A stretch of 64,000 bases of DNA from Borrelia miyamotoi (GCF_019668505.1 NZ_AP024371.1:682001-746000); one strand, 5' to 3'; numbered from the stretch's first letter, positions 48,756 to 59,104 are shown. Numbers and translations: made by a program. Notes: a model not told the origin generated them from the letters alone.

Positions 48756-50108
48756 GTGTTTGAGAGCTTAGGTACAGGTTTTAGAGATTTTATAAAGTAT
48801 ATTTCTGGAAAATCTGTGATAAATGAAAAGAATATTGAAGTAGCCATTGACACTATTAAGAATACTTTAATTGAAGCTGATGTTAATTTAAGAGTTGTAA
48901 GACGTTTTGTAAATTCTGTTGTTGAGGAAGCAAGGGGGATTAAGGTTTTAAGAAATGTTGATCCTAAATCTCAGTTTATTAAGATTGTTAATGATAGACT
49001 TGTAAATTTTTTGGGTGATAAGCATTCTGAGCTCATTTTAAATCCTGTCAACAAATTATCATGCATTTTGATGCTTGGTCTTCAAGGTTCTGGGAAAACT
49101 ACAACATGTGCAAAACTTGCAATGCGACTTAAATCGGAGAATAGAAGAGTTCTCCTTGTTGCGGCAGATACTTTTAGAGCGGCAGCGGTTGAGCAGTTAA
49201 GGGTTTTAGGTGTGCAAATTGGTGTTTCTGTTTTTACTCTTGATGGTGAAAATAATCCTATTGAGGTTGTAAAGAAATCCATTGAATATGCTAAAGTAGA
49301 GCTTTTTGATACTGTGATAGTAGATACTAGAGGGCGTCTTGAAGTTGAAGATTTATTGTTAAAAGAGATAAGAAAAATTAAAGATGTTTTGACTCCTACC
49401 GAGACAATATTGGTAGTGGATGCAATTACAGGTCAGGTTGCTGTAAATGTTGCAAAGGAATTTAATGATAGTGTTGGAATTACAGGTGTAATTTTTACAA
49501 AATTTGATTCTGATGCTAGAGGTGGAGCAATACTGTCACTTAAGACTATTTGTGGTGCGCCTATTAAATTTGTTGGAGTTGGAGAAAGGCCTGAAGATCT
49601 TGATGTTTTTTATCCAGATAGAGTTGCTTCACGAATGCTTGGCATGGGAGATGTTGTTAGCCTGGTTGAAAAAGCTCAAACTGTTATAGATAAAGAGGAA
49701 GCTTTAAAACTTGAAGAAAAGTTTAGAAAAGCTAACTTTAATTTTGAAGATTATTTAAATCAATTTAAATATGTGCGTAGTATGGGTGGGATTTCTAGTT
49801 TGATGGGAATGCTTCCTGGTGTTTTTTCATCAAAAATGTTGTTTCGTAGTATCAATGAAAAGGAGATTAAAAAGGAAGAGGCGATCATTCTTTCTATGAC
49901 TAAGCAAGAGAGATTGAATCCTGTTATTTTAAATAGTCCTTCAAGGAAAAAAAGAATAGCTTTGGGAAGTGGAACAACAATTTTTGAGGTAAATAAACTT
50001 ATAAAAAAATTTAGTCAGGTAGTTTTAATGATGAAAAAAATGCAAAATAAGAGCTTTCAAAATAAGATAGCATCTCTTTTGGGAGGTAAAGGAGGAATAG
50101 TAGATTGA
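48756..50108 (+). CDS. ffh: Signal recognition particle protein Ffh
   Basis: GTPase that binds 4.5S RNA and signal sequences and delivers ribosomes to the membrane via FtsY. The start is GTG at 48756 with a GAAGGTGAT site upstream. The N domain is about 1-90. The G domain has [10 protein letters not shown] at about 108-117, [17 protein letters not shown] and [11 protein letters not shown] Met-rich M domain from about 330 carries signal-sequence and RNA binding. Total 450 residues. It opens a tight cluster ffh-rpsP-khpA-rimM-trmD-rplS found in many bacteria. Confidence 0.97.
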   Translation: MFESLGTGFRDFIKYISGKSVINEKNIEVAIDTIKNTLIEADVNLRVVRRFVNSVVEEARGIKVLRNVDPKSQFIKIVNDRLVNFLGDKHSELILNPVNKLSCILMLGLQGSGKTTTCAKLAMRLKSENRRVLLVAADTFRAAAVEQLRVLGVQIGVSVFTLDGENNPIEVVKKSIEYAKVELFDTVIVDTRGRLEVEDLLLKEIRKIKDVLTPTETILVVDAITGQVAVNVAKEFNDSVGITGVIFTKFDSDARGGAILSLKTICGAPIKFVGVGERPEDLDVFYPDRVASRMLGMGDVVSLVEKAQTVIDKEEALKLEEKFRKANFNFEDYLNQFKYVRSMGGISSLMGMLPGVFSSKMLFRSINEKEIKKEEAIILSMTKQERLNPVILNSPSRKKRIALGSGTTIFEVNKLIKKFSQVVLMMKKMQNKSFQNKIASLLGGKGGIVD

Positions 50109-50350
50109 GTGTTAGAATAAGATTAAAAAGGATGGGGGCAAAAAAGAGGCCTTATTATCGAATTGTGGTAATGGATTCTGCTTCGCCTAGGGATGGACGA
50201 GCTATTGAAGAGCTTGGGTATTATCATCCTATTGAAAGCCAAAATCAGATTAAAATCAATGAGGATAAATTTAAGGATTGGATAAGCAAAGGAGCTATTC
50301 CAAGTGATACAGTTAAGAAAATTTTAAAATTTAGAGTTAGGAGGACTTAA
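50105..50350 (+). CDS. rpsP: Ribosomal protein S16
   Basis: Small-subunit protein bS16, 81 residues, needed for 30S assembly. The conserved opening [24 protein letters not shown] and the block [14 protein letters not shown] are diagnostic. The start is TTG overlapping the ffh stop (TTGA at 50105-50108). The stop overlaps the khpA ATG by one base. Confidence 0.97.
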   Translation: MSVRIRLKRMGAKKRPYYRIVVMDSASPRDGRAIEELGYYHPIESQNQIKINEDKFKDWISKGAIPSDTVKKILKFRVRRT

Positions 50351-50598
50351 TGAAAGAATACGGCAATGAAATTGAGCTTATAGAATTTGTAGTAAAATCT
50401 CTTGTAGACAAAAGAGATGAGGTTAAGTTGAATGTAGTTGAAGGGGAGAAGTCAACTATTTTAGAATTAAGAGTTTCTGCAACTGATGTTGGAAAGATAA
50501 TTGGAAAGAGGGGGCGCATTGCAAGGGCTATTAGGACGCTTCTTAGTGCTTGTGCTGCAAAAACGAATAGGAGAGTTCAGTTAGAAATTTTGGACTAA
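50350..50598 (+). CDS. khpA: KH-domain RNA-binding protein KhpA (YlqC family)
   Basis: An 82-residue single KH domain with the GxxG loop in VGKIIGKRGRIARAIRTLLSACAAK. Homologues bind RNA, and in Gram-positive bacteria affect growth and division with KhpB; the Borrelia role is not known to me. It keeps the standard place between rpsP and rimM. AGGAGG before the ATG lies inside the end of rpsP. Confidence 0.93.
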   Translation: MKEYGNEIELIEFVVKSLVDKRDEVKLNVVEGEKSTILELRVSATDVGKIIGKRGRIARAIRTLLSACAAKTNRRVQLEILD

Positions 50599-50601
50599 TT
50601 G

Positions 50602-51102
50602 ATGTTTGTGAAGGGCATAATATTGTCATCTTATGGAGTGAATGGATATGCTAAGATTAAGAGTATATCCAATGGTTTGAATGATTTTTTTGACTTAAAA
50701 GGTAATAAATTAGTTTTAAAAAAGGAATGTTGCTCTTCAGTTGAAGTTAAGGTTGAAAATATATCTTTAGTAAATAATTCATTATTATTGAAGTTTGAAG
50801 GATTTAATACACCTGAGGCTATTAAAGATTTAATTGGTTTTGAGTTATGGGTAGATGATGAATTTGCATCTAAATTAGAAGAAGGTGAGTATTACTTTGG
50901 TAAGCTTATTGGCTATGAGCTTGTTAATAGTGGAAAAAAATTAGGTGTTATTGTGTCTTTTTTGGAGTGTGGGGAGTCAATTCTGCTTGAAGTTAAAGTT
51001 GGGAGTAAATTGTTTTTTATTCCCTTTTTAGATGTTTATCTTGGAGATATTGATAGTTCTTTGAAGACTATTGAACTTAAGGTGTTAGAACTCTTAGAAT
51101 GA
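50602..51102 (+). CDS. rimM: 16S rRNA processing protein RimM
   Basis: Ribosome-maturation factor that binds S19 and helps assemble the 30S head. About 166 residues with an N-terminal RimM barrel (MFVKGIILSSYGVNGYAKIKSI) and a C-terminal PRC-barrel (EGEYYFGKLIGYELVNSGKKLGVI). The start is ATG 50602; the preceding TTG at 50599 is also possible. It overlaps trmD by 4 bases. Confidence 0.93.
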   Translation: MFVKGIILSSYGVNGYAKIKSISNGLNDFFDLKGNKLVLKKECCSSVEVKVENISLVNNSLLLKFEGFNTPEAIKDLIGFELWVDDEFASKLEEGEYYFGKLIGYELVNSGKKLGVIVSFLECGESILLEVKVGSKLFFIPFLDVYLGDIDSSLKTIELKVLELLE

Positions 51103-51818
51103 AAATTACGATTCTATCTTTATTTCCTTCAATCATTACTCCATTTTTTGAAAATTCAATAATGAAAAAGGTTATAGATAGAGGAATAATAAGTTATGAG
51201 CTTATATCTATTCGTGACTTCTCTAATGATAAACACAAAAGGTGTGATGATGCTCCTTATGGTGGAGGTGCAGGAATGGTTTTGAAAGCTCAACCTATTT
51301 CTGATGCTCTTGATTATATAAATTCAAAAATAAAAACCACGATATTTGTAAGTCCATCTGGAGTTAAGTATACTCAAAAATTGGCTTATGACTTGTCAAA
51401 GAAGAATGAACTTGTTATAATCTGTGGGAGATACGAAGGGCTTGATCAACGTGTAATTGATTTGTATGTTGATCTTGAGATTTCAGTTGGAGATTATGTG
51501 TTGTCTTCAGGTGAAATTGCTGCTCTTGTTATAATAGATAGTGTATATAGATTATTAGATGGTGTAATAAGTCCAAGTTCCTTATTTGAGGAATCTTTTA
51601 ATTTTGAGTATGGTTTACTTGAGTATCCTCATTATACTAGGCCTTGTGAATTTGGAGGGTTAGAAGTTCCTGGTGTGCTTCTTTCTGGTCACCACGAAGA
51701 AATAAGGAAATGGCGATTTATTAAGTCTGTTGAAAAAACAAAGAAAAATAGATATGATTTATACCTTAAGTATTTGGAAAAAAGAGGAGAAAAAGATGGA
51801 TTTAATAAGAAAAATTGA
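51099..51818 (+). CDS. trmD: tRNA (guanine-37-N1) methyltransferase TrmD
   Basis: Methylates G37 next to the anticodon of several tRNAs using S-adenosylmethionine bound in a trefoil knot. The 239 residues contain [55 protein letters not shown] and [22 protein letters not shown], all core TrmD blocks. It begins 4 bases inside rimM and its 3' end overlaps rplS by 23 bases. Confidence 0.97.
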   Translation: MKITILSLFPSIITPFFENSIMKKVIDRGIISYELISIRDFSNDKHKRCDDAPYGGGAGMVLKAQPISDALDYINSKIKTTIFVSPSGVKYTQKLAYDLSKKNELVIICGRYEGLDQRVIDLYVDLEISVGDYVLSSGEIAALVIIDSVYRLLDGVISPSSLFEESFNFEYGLLEYPHYTRPCEFGGLEVPGVLLSGHHEEIRKWRFIKSVEKTKKNRYDLYLKYLEKRGEKDGFNKKN

Positions 51819-52158
51819 AGCTAAAGGCAAGAGAACAGAAAGCTTTGATTTTAGGGTAGGAGATACTGTTTGTGTTAGTTATAAGATAATTGAAGGCACT
51901 AATGAGAGAGTTCAGAATTTTGAGGGTCTTGTTATATCTATTCAAAATAAAGGCATTGGACAAACTTTTTTAGTTAGGAAAATTTCTTCAGGAATTGGTG
52001 TTGAGAAAATTTTTCCAATGCATTCACCTATTATAGAAAAGGTTAAAGTTTTAAAGCGAGGGAAGGTAAGGAAGGCCAAGCTTTATTATATGAGAGATAG
52101 AATTGGTAAAGCTGCAATGAAGGTGAAGGAACGCCTTGATATTAAAAAGCTTAAATAA
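51796..52158 (+). CDS. rplS: Ribosomal protein L19
   Basis: Large-subunit protein bL19 at the 30S-50S interface. I take ATG 51796 ([13 protein letters not shown]), because GAGGAG at 51784-51789 lies 6 bases upstream, although the frame is open from 51730. The product is 120 residues with [44 protein letters not shown] and [16 protein letters not shown], diagnostic of L19. It overlaps trmD upstream and the next gene downstream by about 23 bases each. Confidence 0.96.
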   Translation: MDLIRKIEAKGKRTESFDFRVGDTVCVSYKIIEGTNERVQNFEGLVISIQNKGIGQTFLVRKISSGIGVEKIFPMHSPIIEKVKVLKRGKVRKAKLYYMRDRIGKAAMKVKERLDIKKLK

Positions 52159-52969
52159 CGTTCAGTTACCCAAAGTTGCTTTAGATAAAAATCTTCCTTT
52201 AAGTGGGCAATTGGAAGTTGTTAAATCTATTGGTGTTAATAAGTGGCTTGTATTTTTTTTAGGTGATTACTTTGAAGTAAAGAGTAGTTTACCTTTGAGA
52301 GTTGGACTTAAGTATTTTGCTAGGATGATTAATACTTCAGATAATTTTTTAATTAGTGTTAGTTATACATCTTTATTTGAGGATTTCGATTTATTTGAAA
52401 GTAATGATAGGGTTATGCTTAGGCGAAGTGGTAATTTTGTAGAGCAGAACACTCAAGAATTATTCAATAATATTTTTGATAATATAAAGGATGAGTTTAT
52501 TTTAAAGTTTCTTTTGGCTTTACATGAACAAAGAAGCATAGGAAATGAAAATTTTATGCAAATTTGTGATTATTTTAGCGGTAAAGTAAAAATGAGGCAA
52601 CAAGATGTTAAGTTTCCAATTTTTATTGAAAATAATGATGGTTTTGTTATTTCGATTCCCTTTAGATTTTTGAAAAGTTCTGGTTTATTATTTTTGTTTT
52701 CTTATAAAGATCTAGAAAAGATTTATAAGTGGAGTTTTGTTTATTTTTTTAATGAAAAGGAAAAAATTATTTGTGAGATTAGTAATGTTAGTTCTGATTC
52801 TAAATTAAGGATATATTCGGATTTGAGTTTAGATGGTATTATTGGAGAGCTGAAAAGTTCTCTTTTTTGTTATAATATAACTGATATAAAAATCTTGACT
52901 TCAATGCACGATTTTGAAAATTTTGATTGTGAAGTAAGGGTTGTTAAGAGTGTTAATTATAAAGTATGA
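52136..52969 (+). CDS. Uncharacterised protein partnered with an FlhB-C homologue (YlqG-like by position)
   Basis: A 277-residue protein starting at TTG 52136 inside rplS, with GGAA upstream. No signal peptide or membrane span is evident. It is mostly beta and Ser/Phe/Lys-rich. It overlaps by 4 bases a gene for an isolated FlhB C-terminal domain. In Bacillus subtilis the genes ylqG and ylqH (the latter FlhB-C-like) sit in the same place after rplS, and this gene occupies the ylqG position. I see no sequence motif that proves homology. A FliK-like or export-gate-related role is only a suggestion. Confidence 0.7.
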   Translation: MILKSLNNVQLPKVALDKNLPLSGQLEVVKSIGVNKWLVFFLGDYFEVKSSLPLRVGLKYFARMINTSDNFLISVSYTSLFEDFDLFESNDRVMLRRSGNFVEQNTQELFNNIFDNIKDEFILKFLLALHEQRSIGNENFMQICDYFSGKVKMRQQDVKFPIFIENNDGFVISIPFRFLKSSGLLFLFSYKDLEKIYKWSFVYFFNEKEKIICEISNVSSDSKLRIYSDLSLDGIIGELKSSLFCYNITDIKILTSMHDFENFDCEVRVVKSVNYKV

Positions 52970-53226
52970 GTAAAGAAGAATTAGCTTTGTTAATTAAATA
53001 TGATACTAAATTCCCAGCTCCTTTTATTTTGGCCAAGGCCAGAGGAGCGAAGGCTTTACGTATAAAAGAGCTTGCTAAACAAGAGAATATTCCTATTGTT
53101 GAGGATAAATATTTATCTGAGAGTTTTTTTTCCGTTAATGAGGGAGATTTTATTGATTCTAAGTATTTTAAAATAATTGCACATATTTTATCTATTATGT
53201 ATAAATTTAAGAATAATAAGTTATGA
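52966..53226 (+). CDS. Isolated FlhB C-terminal domain protein (FlhX/YlqH type)
   Basis: An 86-residue protein. YDTKFPAPFILAKARGAKALRIKELAKQENIPIVEDKYLSESFF matches the part of FlhB/YscU that follows the autocleavage site, ending with IIAHILSIMYKFK. The NPTH cleavage motif and all membrane spans are absent. So it is a stand-alone copy of the C-terminal fragment of the flagellar export switch. In other bacteria such proteins can partly substitute for the FlhB fragment. Coupled to the preceding gene by a 4-base overlap. Confidence 0.85.
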   Translation: MSKEELALLIKYDTKFPAPFILAKARGAKALRIKELAKQENIPIVEDKYLSESFFSVNEGDFIDSKYFKIIAHILSIMYKFKNNKL

Positions 53227-53435
53227 ATAATAGGTAAATTAAAATTGGAAAGAGAGGCTTTTGTTTTGAAATATTTGCTAAAAAGTGATTATAGGGTAAT
53301 AGATATAAGTTATTATGGTCAGTCTTTAATGAGTGAACTCATTTGGGAATGTTCTTTTGACATTATTTGAATTTAAGGGGGAGAGATATTATTTATTTTC
53401 TTGATAGAATTGAAGGAGATAAAATTGAAGTATGA
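53227..53435 (+). pseudogene. Possible UPF0102 (YraN-like) remnant
   Basis: From just after the FlhB-C stop the frame reads IGKLKLEREAFVLKYLL then KSDYRVIDISYYG and WECSFDII, ending at TGA 53368-53370. Removing one T restores EFKGERYYLFS, and a second one-base shift near 53402 gives [10 protein letters not shown] and a stop at 53433-53435. The pattern E-x-A-x-x-YL, a GEIDLI-like FDII and a strand like VFVEVK resembles the N-terminal half of UPF0102/YraN, which often lies after rplS-rnhB. The Glu/Asp/Lys nuclease-like residues are not intact. The next gene's ribosome site lies in its tail. Homology is weak. Confidence 0.4.
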
Positions 53436-53964
53436 ACAAAATAAAGTGAGTGGCAATAATTTACGAAAAAACACCAAAATTCCTTATTGGAAAAGGAAGA
53501 GGATAAAATCTGATCTTAAAAAACAAAAGGCTACATCTTTAAACACTAATGATAATAAATCTGTTGACACTGACTCTGGCAAACGCATAAATCACAAGGT
53601 GAATAGTCAAAAAGGTTTTATTAAAGACCGCAGATCGCATGTGAGAATTAAAGAGATATGTCCTGTTTGTGAGAAGCAAATCAGGTATATTGCTTCGTGT
53701 ATGTCTATGAACTTTGATGGTGAGGACAAGCCTATACATTTTGATTGTGCTATGGATAAGTTGAGGTCTGATAATGGTCTTTTTCAAAATGAGAGTTTAG
53801 TGTATGGGGGAATTGGTAAATTTTTCGTTGTTGATAAATCTGTTAGAGGAAATAACTTATCTTTTAAAATACTTAAGGAGATTGATTTTGAAAATTTAGA
53901 AAGTCATCCTAGTTGGCGGAAAAAGCTTTTTCAAGATATGAATAAAGGATTTAAATTTTATTAA
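53425..53964 (+). CDS. Basic protein with zinc-binding CxxC/HxxC motif, function unknown
   Basis: About 179 residues from TTG 53425, chosen because GAAGGAG at 53412-53418 lies just upstream; an in-frame TTG at 53401 is less likely. The first 80 residues are strongly basic and probably disordered ([20 protein letters not shown]), suggesting nucleic-acid or ribosome binding. A compact domain follows, with CPVC and HFDC as likely zinc ligands. It ends with [16 protein letters not shown]. It is 2 bases from coaD. I do not recognise a named family. Confidence 0.75.
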   Translation: MKYEQNKVSGNNLRKNTKIPYWKRKRIKSDLKKQKATSLNTNDNKSVDTDSGKRINHKVNSQKGFIKDRRSHVRIKEICPVCEKQIRYIASCMSMNFDGEDKPIHFDCAMDKLRSDNGLFQNESLVYGGIGKFFVVDKSVRGNNLSFKILKEIDFENLESHPSWRKKLFQDMNKGFKFY

Positions 53965-53966
53965 TT

Positions 53967-54464
53967 ATGAAAGTGGCATTATTTCCTGGTTCATTTGATC
54001 CTATTACTTGGGGACATATTGATTTAGTGAAGAGAGCATCATTGATTTTTGATAAGATCATTGTCCTTGTTTCTAATAATAGTGCTAAGAGTTATTTGCT
54101 TAGTGATATTGAAAGATATGAACTTACTTGTGAGGTTATTTTATCTTTAGGATGGTCAAACATTTTTGTGGATAGATATGACGGAATTATTTTAGATTAT
54201 ATTTTAAAGAATAATATTGGCTTTATTGTTAGAGGTGTCAGGGCTTTTCGTGATTTTGAGTTTGAATTTGAAAGATATATTGTTAATAACAAGCTTGGTC
54301 CTTCAGTAGACACAGTATTTTTACCAAGTAGTGATAAATATTTGTTTGTAAGATCAGATCTTGTTAAGGAATTAATTAAGAATAAGAATTTTGCTCTCTC
54401 AAATTTTATTCCAGAATTAGTGCAAAAAAAGTTAAAATCTAAATTTATTGACAAATTGTCTTGA
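53967..54464 (+). CDS. coaD: Phosphopantetheine adenylyltransferase
   Basis: Penultimate step of coenzyme A synthesis: 4'-phosphopantetheine plus ATP gives dephospho-CoA. The 165 residues carry [20 protein letters not shown] with the nucleotidyl-transfer T/HxGH-type motif (TWGH). [17 protein letters not shown] and [13 protein letters not shown] (usually SSTxVRE) complete the family pattern. CoA and its pantetheine arm are needed by the nearby acpP product and by mvaS, a functional link only. Confidence 0.95.
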   Translation: MKVALFPGSFDPITWGHIDLVKRASLIFDKIIVLVSNNSAKSYLLSDIERYELTCEVILSLGWSNIFVDRYDGIILDYILKNNIGFIVRGVRAFRDFEFEFERYIVNNKLGPSVDTVFLPSSDKYLFVRSDLVKELIKNKNFALSNFIPELVQKKLKSKFIDKLS

Positions 54465-54514
54465 TAATATATATATTATTAAGATATATTTGTTTATTTT
54501 AAGGAGACAAAGAG

Positions 54515-54691
54515 ATGGCTGTTCCTAAATTTAAGCCTTCGAAATCTAGAAGTAGGACGAGGCGCAGTATAAATATGAAAAAAAAAGTACCTCAGCTTCA
54601 GGAATGTTCAAATTGCGGTAATCTTGGAGTAAGGCACAGAGTATGTGGAAAGTGTGGTTATTATAGAAATAGTCAATACTTGGAATTGTAA
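54515..54691 (+). CDS. rpmF: Ribosomal protein L32
   Basis: A 58-residue bL32 beginning [18 protein letters not shown], with a zinc ribbon of CSNC and CGKC. AAGGAG at 54501-54506 precedes the ATG. It keeps the common rpmF-acpP-rnc order. The zinc-type (four Cys) form is complete. Confidence 0.97.
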   Translation: MAVPKFKPSKSRSRTRRSINMKKKVPQLQECSNCGNLGVRHRVCGKCGYYRNSQYLEL

Positions 54692-54713
54692 TTTGAACGA
54701 GGAATGTTTATTT

Positions 54714-54956
54714 ATGGATCAAAGTGAGATTTTTAAAAAAGTTAGGTCTATTATATCCGAGCAGCTTGATAAAAAAGAAGATGAAATTACTATGGAATCT
54801 AGGTTTGTTGAAGATCTTGGTGCAGACAGTCTTGATATTTATGAACTTTTATATTTGCTTGAGGAAGCATTTGATGATAAGATTCCAGAGAATGAAGCTA
54901 GTGAGTTTGAAACTATAGGTGATGTTGTTGCTTTTATTGAGAAAAAAAAGGATTAA
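54714..54956 (+). CDS. acpP: Acyl carrier protein
   Basis: Small acidic carrier, 80 residues from ATG 54714 ([17 protein letters not shown]), with GAGGA upstream. The open frame extends to 54645 but would overlap rpmF. The phosphopantetheine Ser lies in [21 protein letters not shown]. Borrelia is known to lack a full fatty-acid synthesis pathway, so the carrier probably serves lipid assembly from host fatty acids. Its stop shares one base with the rnc start (TAATG). Confidence 0.95.
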   Translation: MDQSEIFKKVRSIISEQLDKKEDEITMESRFVEDLGADSLDIYELLYLLEEAFDDKIPENEASEFETIGDVVAFIEKKKD

Positions 54957-55687
54957 TGGGTATTCTTGTAATGAAGCTTGATAAGGATCGCAAAAGAAAA
55001 CTAGATGATTTGTTAATGAGTTTGCATATTAATTTTAATGATATTGTTTTGTTAAATATGTCTTTAATTCATTCATCATATGCGAATGAATTTGATCAAG
55101 GATATTCTAATAATGAGAGATTGGAGTTTTTAGGAGATTCTGTCCTGAATCTTATTATTACAGATTATTTGTATAAATTTTATCCTGATAAAAGTGAGGG
55201 CGAGCTTAGTAAGGCCAGATCTTATATTGTTAGTGAAGAATCTCTGTCCAGCATTGCTCGAGAACTTAATCTTGGCAACTATCTTTTACTTGGTAGGGGG
55301 GAAGAAAGTAATGATGGGCGTAATAAGAAAGGTATTCTTGCAGATGCTATTGAAGCTTTTGTTGGTGCGCTTTATCTTGATGGTGGTTTTTTGAAAGCTT
55401 ATGCTTTTGTAGTGGAGCTTTTTGAAGTTCATATAAGGTTGATGTTTAATCGTGGTGATTTTAAAGATTATAAAAGTCTTCTTCAAGAATATGTTCAAAA
55501 AAAGTATAAAATTTCGCCAAGTTATAAATTGGTTAAAGAGTTAGGACCTGATCATAATAAGATTTTTTGTGTTGAGCTTTATGTTAATGATAAATTTATA
55601 TCAAATGGTAAGGGAAGATCTAAAAAAGAAGCTGAGATGATAGCGGCTGAAATGGCGCTTAAAAATGTTGTAAATATTGATCTTTAA
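54956..55687 (+). CDS. rnc: Ribonuclease III
   Basis: Double-strand RNA endonuclease that processes rRNA and mRNA. The 243 residues have the catalytic signature [21 protein letters not shown] and the second acidic site in [18 protein letters not shown]-terminal double-strand RNA-binding domain runs from about 165 to 240 ([32 protein letters not shown]). The ATG overlaps the acpP stop. Its end overlaps the convergent cca gene by 29 bases. Confidence 0.97.
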   Translation: MGILVMKLDKDRKRKLDDLLMSLHINFNDIVLLNMSLIHSSYANEFDQGYSNNERLEFLGDSVLNLIITDYLYKFYPDKSEGELSKARSYIVSEESLSSIARELNLGNYLLLGRGEESNDGRNKKGILADAIEAFVGALYLDGGFLKAYAFVVELFEVHIRLMFNRGDFKDYKSLLQEYVQKKYKISPSYKLVKELGPDHNKIFCVELYVNDKFISNGKGRSKKEAEMIAAEMALKNVVNIDL

Positions 55688-56882
55688 TTTTTTTGATTAG
55701 AGTCTCTTTTTTGTTTAGTTTGGGATTGTTCAATACTTCTGTTAGCAAGTGATTTAGGATTTTTCCAATATTTTTATTGTCTATTAAGTTAATGTTTTTG
55801 ATATCGTTGCCATTTATTTTTAGTTCTCTTAAAGACAAGGGATCTCTTAGTAGTTTTTTTCTTTTTATATTATTCATTATGAATTTGAGCTTAGCGTCTT
55901 TTCCTTTAATAGCTTTATATATGTCAAATATTTCCTTATAGTTTTCTCTGGTGGCTTTACTTAGTAGAATTCTGACATTGTTTAGACTTTTAATTTTTAA
56001 GGCGTTGATTTCATCAATAATGATTCTGTAGAATATTATCAGTTTTATATCTTTGTTTGAGAATTTAAGTAATTTTAACTTTTCTCTTAAGCATTGTATA
56101 TCTTTTTTTATTGTAAAAATAACTATTGCTTTTAAATAGAATTTTTTTTTATTTAAAAGATTAATTTTATTTTTTAATTTTTTGTTTATTTCTATATTGA
56201 AAAAATATTTGAAGAAATTTATTTTTTGTAGATAATTGACTCCCTTTATTGGATTTTTTCCTTTTAAAAGTTTGATAAATTCATTATTTATTCTTTCTTT
56301 TGATAAAAGCAAGATGTTTTCTTTTTTGTATTTCATAGAAATTAATGTGTTATGATCGATTGTAAAGTCAAGTGTAGATGCAAACCTTGCAGCTCTAAGT
56401 ATTCTAAGTGCATCTTCTTCAAATCTTTTGTTTGGTTCCCCTATACATTTGATTATCTTTTTATTAAGATCTTTTTTGCCATTATAGCAGTCTATTAGTT
56501 CACAGTTAAGCATATTCATTGCAATTGAGTTTATTGTAAAATCCCGTCTTTTAAGATCTTCATTTAAGTTTTTTGTAAATTTTATTTTTTTAGGTGATCG
56601 TTTGTTTTCATAATCTATCTCTATTCTATAAGTTGTGATTTCAAAAATTTTTTTGTTAAAAATTATGCTTATTGTCCCGTGTTTTATTCCTGTTTGCATG
56701 TTATTTGGAAATAGTTGCATTATTTCTTCTGGGGTTGCATTTGTTGCAAAGTCGAAATCATAAGGTTCTTTTTTAAGAAGCAAGTCTCTTAAAGCACCTC
56801 CGACTAAGAAAAATTCATAGTTGTGATTATTAAAGATTTTACTAATTTTCATTATATCTTTAGTATTCGTGCCTAAGTTCAT
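55659..56882 (-). CDS. cca: CCA-adding tRNA nucleotidyltransferase / poly(A) polymerase family
   Basis: Class II nucleotidyltransferase that adds or repairs the tRNA 3' CCA. This matters here because the three tRNA genes in the window do not encode CCA. The 407 residues begin near [29 protein letters not shown], with the catalytic DxD in [18 protein letters not shown] and [17 protein letters not shown] follow. The C-terminal half is very Lys/Asn/Ile-rich. A poly(A) polymerase (pcnB) role cannot be excluded from sequence alone. It could start at ATG 56852 instead. Confidence 0.9.
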   Translation of the reverse strand: MNLGTNTKDIMKISKIFNNHNYEFFLVGGALRDLLLKKEPYDFDFATNATPEEIMQLFPNNMQTGIKHGTISIIFNKKIFEITTYRIEIDYENKRSPKKIKFTKNLNEDLKRRDFTINSIAMNMLNCELIDCYNGKKDLNKKIIKCIGEPNKRFEEDALRILRAARFASTLDFTIDHNTLISMKYKKENILLLSKERINNEFIKLLKGKNPIKGVNYLQKINFFKYFFNIEINKKLKNKINLLNKKKFYLKAIVIFTIKKDIQCLREKLKLLKFSNKDIKLIIFYRIIIDEINALKIKSLNNVRILLSKATRENYKEIFDIYKAIKGKDAKLKFIMNNIKRKKLLRDPLSLRELKINGNDIKNINLIDNKNIGKILNHLLTEVLNNPKLNKKETLIKKIKDQYLQHF

Positions 56883-57004
56883 ATAGAAATATATTATAGT
56901 TGAAATACTATTTTTATAAGGTTAGAAAATAATTTTAGTTTATTTTAAAATGTCATAAAATAGTACTTGTTTGATTTATATTTGATATTTATAAACGGGG
57001 TTTT

Positions 57005-58774
57005 ATGAGCAAGAGTAATATTAGTATATATGATTCTATTGATAAACTTTCAAAAGATTCAAGGATTAAGTTACTAAGGGAGATTAAAAAGAATTTAAGC
57101 CTGAATTCTTCGGTATTATCTACAGTTAATTCTACTAATTATTTAGATTCAGATTCTGCCATTCAGATTGATGATTTTTTATCCAAAAAATTTATGGAAG
57201 AATCATTTTTGTTAAAGATATGGATATATGTTTTAAGTTTTTTGCAAAGAGATAAGAGTAAAGAGGATATTTATAAAATTTATCTTCTAAAAAAATTAGA
57301 AAGTCATATTAATAGTATTTATAAATATCCTGTCATAGATTTTAGGAAAGGGTATCTACGTATAGGTTTTGTAGAAATGTTTTTTGAACTTTATTGTCAT
57401 TTAGTGAAGCTTAAAGAATATTTCAAGATGTTAGAAGATAATAATGTTATTGAACAAGCGATGTTTGAAGTTATTCAGAGCAAGATTCCTAATTTTAAGT
57501 GTAAGGTAGAAGATTTTTTGGAATCTGAGGTGTATGAGCAATTCTTAAAAAAAGAGAAAAATCAAAGTGAGTTAGAAGAGCTTATTAAAGTAAAAATTAG
57601 TTCTTATATTAATTCAATTCCTTCACAACTTTATAAAGTTGTAGAAGACGTGTTTGAATTTTTTTATGTTTTAAATAGTATTTCATTTTTTCCTTATAAG
57701 TCTTTTTTTTCCTTATTTAATATGGAACTTTTAGATAATGTGGATAATTTTGATGTTGCTAATCTTGATGAGACAGTTAGTGCCAGTTTTGCGAGTGTCG
57801 ATAAATATTTTAAATGTTTCTTTGAGCTTTTGTATACGTTAAGAGATATTGAGATAAATGAAGAAATTTTAAAAATTATTATTAAAAATTATTTTTTAAT
57901 AATAAAATCAAATGAGAATTTTGTTTTGAGTGAAGAAAAGCTTTTAAAAATTGATGCTATGTTTAAAAGTGTTTTAGGTATTATGTTAAAGATTATTAAT
58001 TTATCAAAAACTTTGCCTTATTTAGATGTTTTTAAAATTTATTATGAAAATCCAGTTTTAAGACCTAAGAAGTATGTTCCTTATTTAGATGTAAAAAGTT
58101 TTTATGAAAATATTTTATTGTTAAATGTTAGTAATCAGCTTGTTAAAGAGCATGATAAGGATTTAAAAGTTCTTGTTAATCAAGAAATGAAAAGCTTCAT
58201 TAAAAATTATAGTGTTATTTTAAATTTAAATAGTGTAATTTTTAAAGGAATGGAATTTGAATATTCAAATTTTAAAAAACTTTACTTTCTTAATGAGTTT
58301 TTTAAGGATATCTATGATGTAAAAATGATGGAAATATTAAGGACTATAAATAATGTAGTACTTGTAAATAATTCTGACTTAAGGAATTTGTATGTTAAGC
58401 TTGAGAAAGATATTGGTACTCTCAAGAAAGAAGTTTATGATTTTTATCTTGAGATTAATTATAAAAATGAGGAATATGAAAAATATATCAAAAATGATAA
58501 TGATGATTCTTATAGGGAAAAAATCTTGGAATGGTGCTTAAAAAAGACTGGTGCTATTAAAAAGCTAATTCTTAATTTTATGAGTTATTTTCTTGATCTT
58601 AAGGAAAAATATATTGCCCTTTTAGAAAATAGTAATACTTTCATACAAAGTGCTCTTAATATTTCTTATAAATTATCTCCAGAAAGTAATGCAAAGATTA
58701 GCTTAGATTATGTTATTAGTAATAATATGTTGTTTATAATTAGACGTGCTCTTTTTATACTTGAGAATTTATAG
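57005..58774 (+). CDS. Large Borrelia protein of unknown function
   Basis: A 589-residue, almost entirely helical protein, rich in Lys, Leu, Phe, Asn and Glu, with no signal peptide, no clear membrane span and no catalytic motif. Regions near 150-210 and 430-500 could form coiled coils. GGGG lies 4 bases before the ATG. It is followed after 6 bases by a small membrane-protein gene on the same strand, so the two probably work together. Divergent from cca. I do not recognise any family outside Borrelia. Confidence 0.75.
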   Translation: MSKSNISIYDSIDKLSKDSRIKLLREIKKNLSLNSSVLSTVNSTNYLDSDSAIQIDDFLSKKFMEESFLLKIWIYVLSFLQRDKSKEDIYKIYLLKKLESHINSIYKYPVIDFRKGYLRIGFVEMFFELYCHLVKLKEYFKMLEDNNVIEQAMFEVIQSKIPNFKCKVEDFLESEVYEQFLKKEKNQSELEELIKVKISSYINSIPSQLYKVVEDVFEFFYVLNSISFFPYKSFFSLFNMELLDNVDNFDVANLDETVSASFASVDKYFKCFFELLYTLRDIEINEEILKIIIKNYFLIIKSNENFVLSEEKLLKIDAMFKSVLGIMLKIINLSKTLPYLDVFKIYYENPVLRPKKYVPYLDVKSFYENILLLNVSNQLVKEHDKDLKVLVNQEMKSFIKNYSVILNLNSVIFKGMEFEYSNFKKLYFLNEFFKDIYDVKMMEILRTINNVVLVNNSDLRNLYVKLEKDIGTLKKEVYDFYLEINYKNEEYEKYIKNDNDDSYREKILEWCLKKTGAIKKLILNFMSYFLDLKEKYIALLENSNTFIQSALNISYKLSPESNAKISLDYVISNNMLFIIRRALFILENL

Positions 58775-58780
58775 ATTCTT

Positions 58781-59104
58781 ATGAAAAGCTTTAAGGCAAA
58801 TGATTTAAGATTATTTTCGATTTTTATTAGAGTTTTAGTATTAATTTTATTTCTTAATGCTTTACTTAGTTTATTTATATTTTTAGCTGGAGCTTATAAT
58901 GTTTTTATGTATTCTTTACAAAAATTTTCACTTGAATTTTCAATTGTATTAAGTGCTGTTGCTTTTGGACTTGAGGCTACTAGATTAATATTTTTTTATA
59001 TCTTTCTAAGAAAGAGGATTAAAAATTATATAATTTTGATGTTTAGTTTTATTATTTGTTTTTTAGCTTTTTTTATAAAAATTTTTCTTTCTCTTGGAAT
59101 ATAA
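58781..59104 (+). CDS. Small three-span membrane protein, function unknown
   Basis: A 107-residue protein with three hydrophobic segments, approximately 12-38 (IFIRVLVLILFLNALLSLFI), 46-70 and 80-105. It starts 6 bases after the large helical protein gene. The loops are short and basic. No known family is recognised; its size and topology suggest a membrane partner for its neighbour. Confidence 0.7.
   Translation: MKSFKANDLRLFSIFIRVLVLILFLNALLSLFIFLAGAYNVFMYSLQKFSLEFSIVLSAVAFGLEATRLIFFYIFLRKRIKNYIILMFSFIICFLAFFIKIFLSLGI

Noticed and set aside
56967..56995. TTGTTT-17-TATAAA promoter-like pair before the 589-residue gene
   Set aside because: Transcription would start at about 57002, after the GGGG ribosome site and just before the ATG, so it is probably chance in AT-rich DNA.
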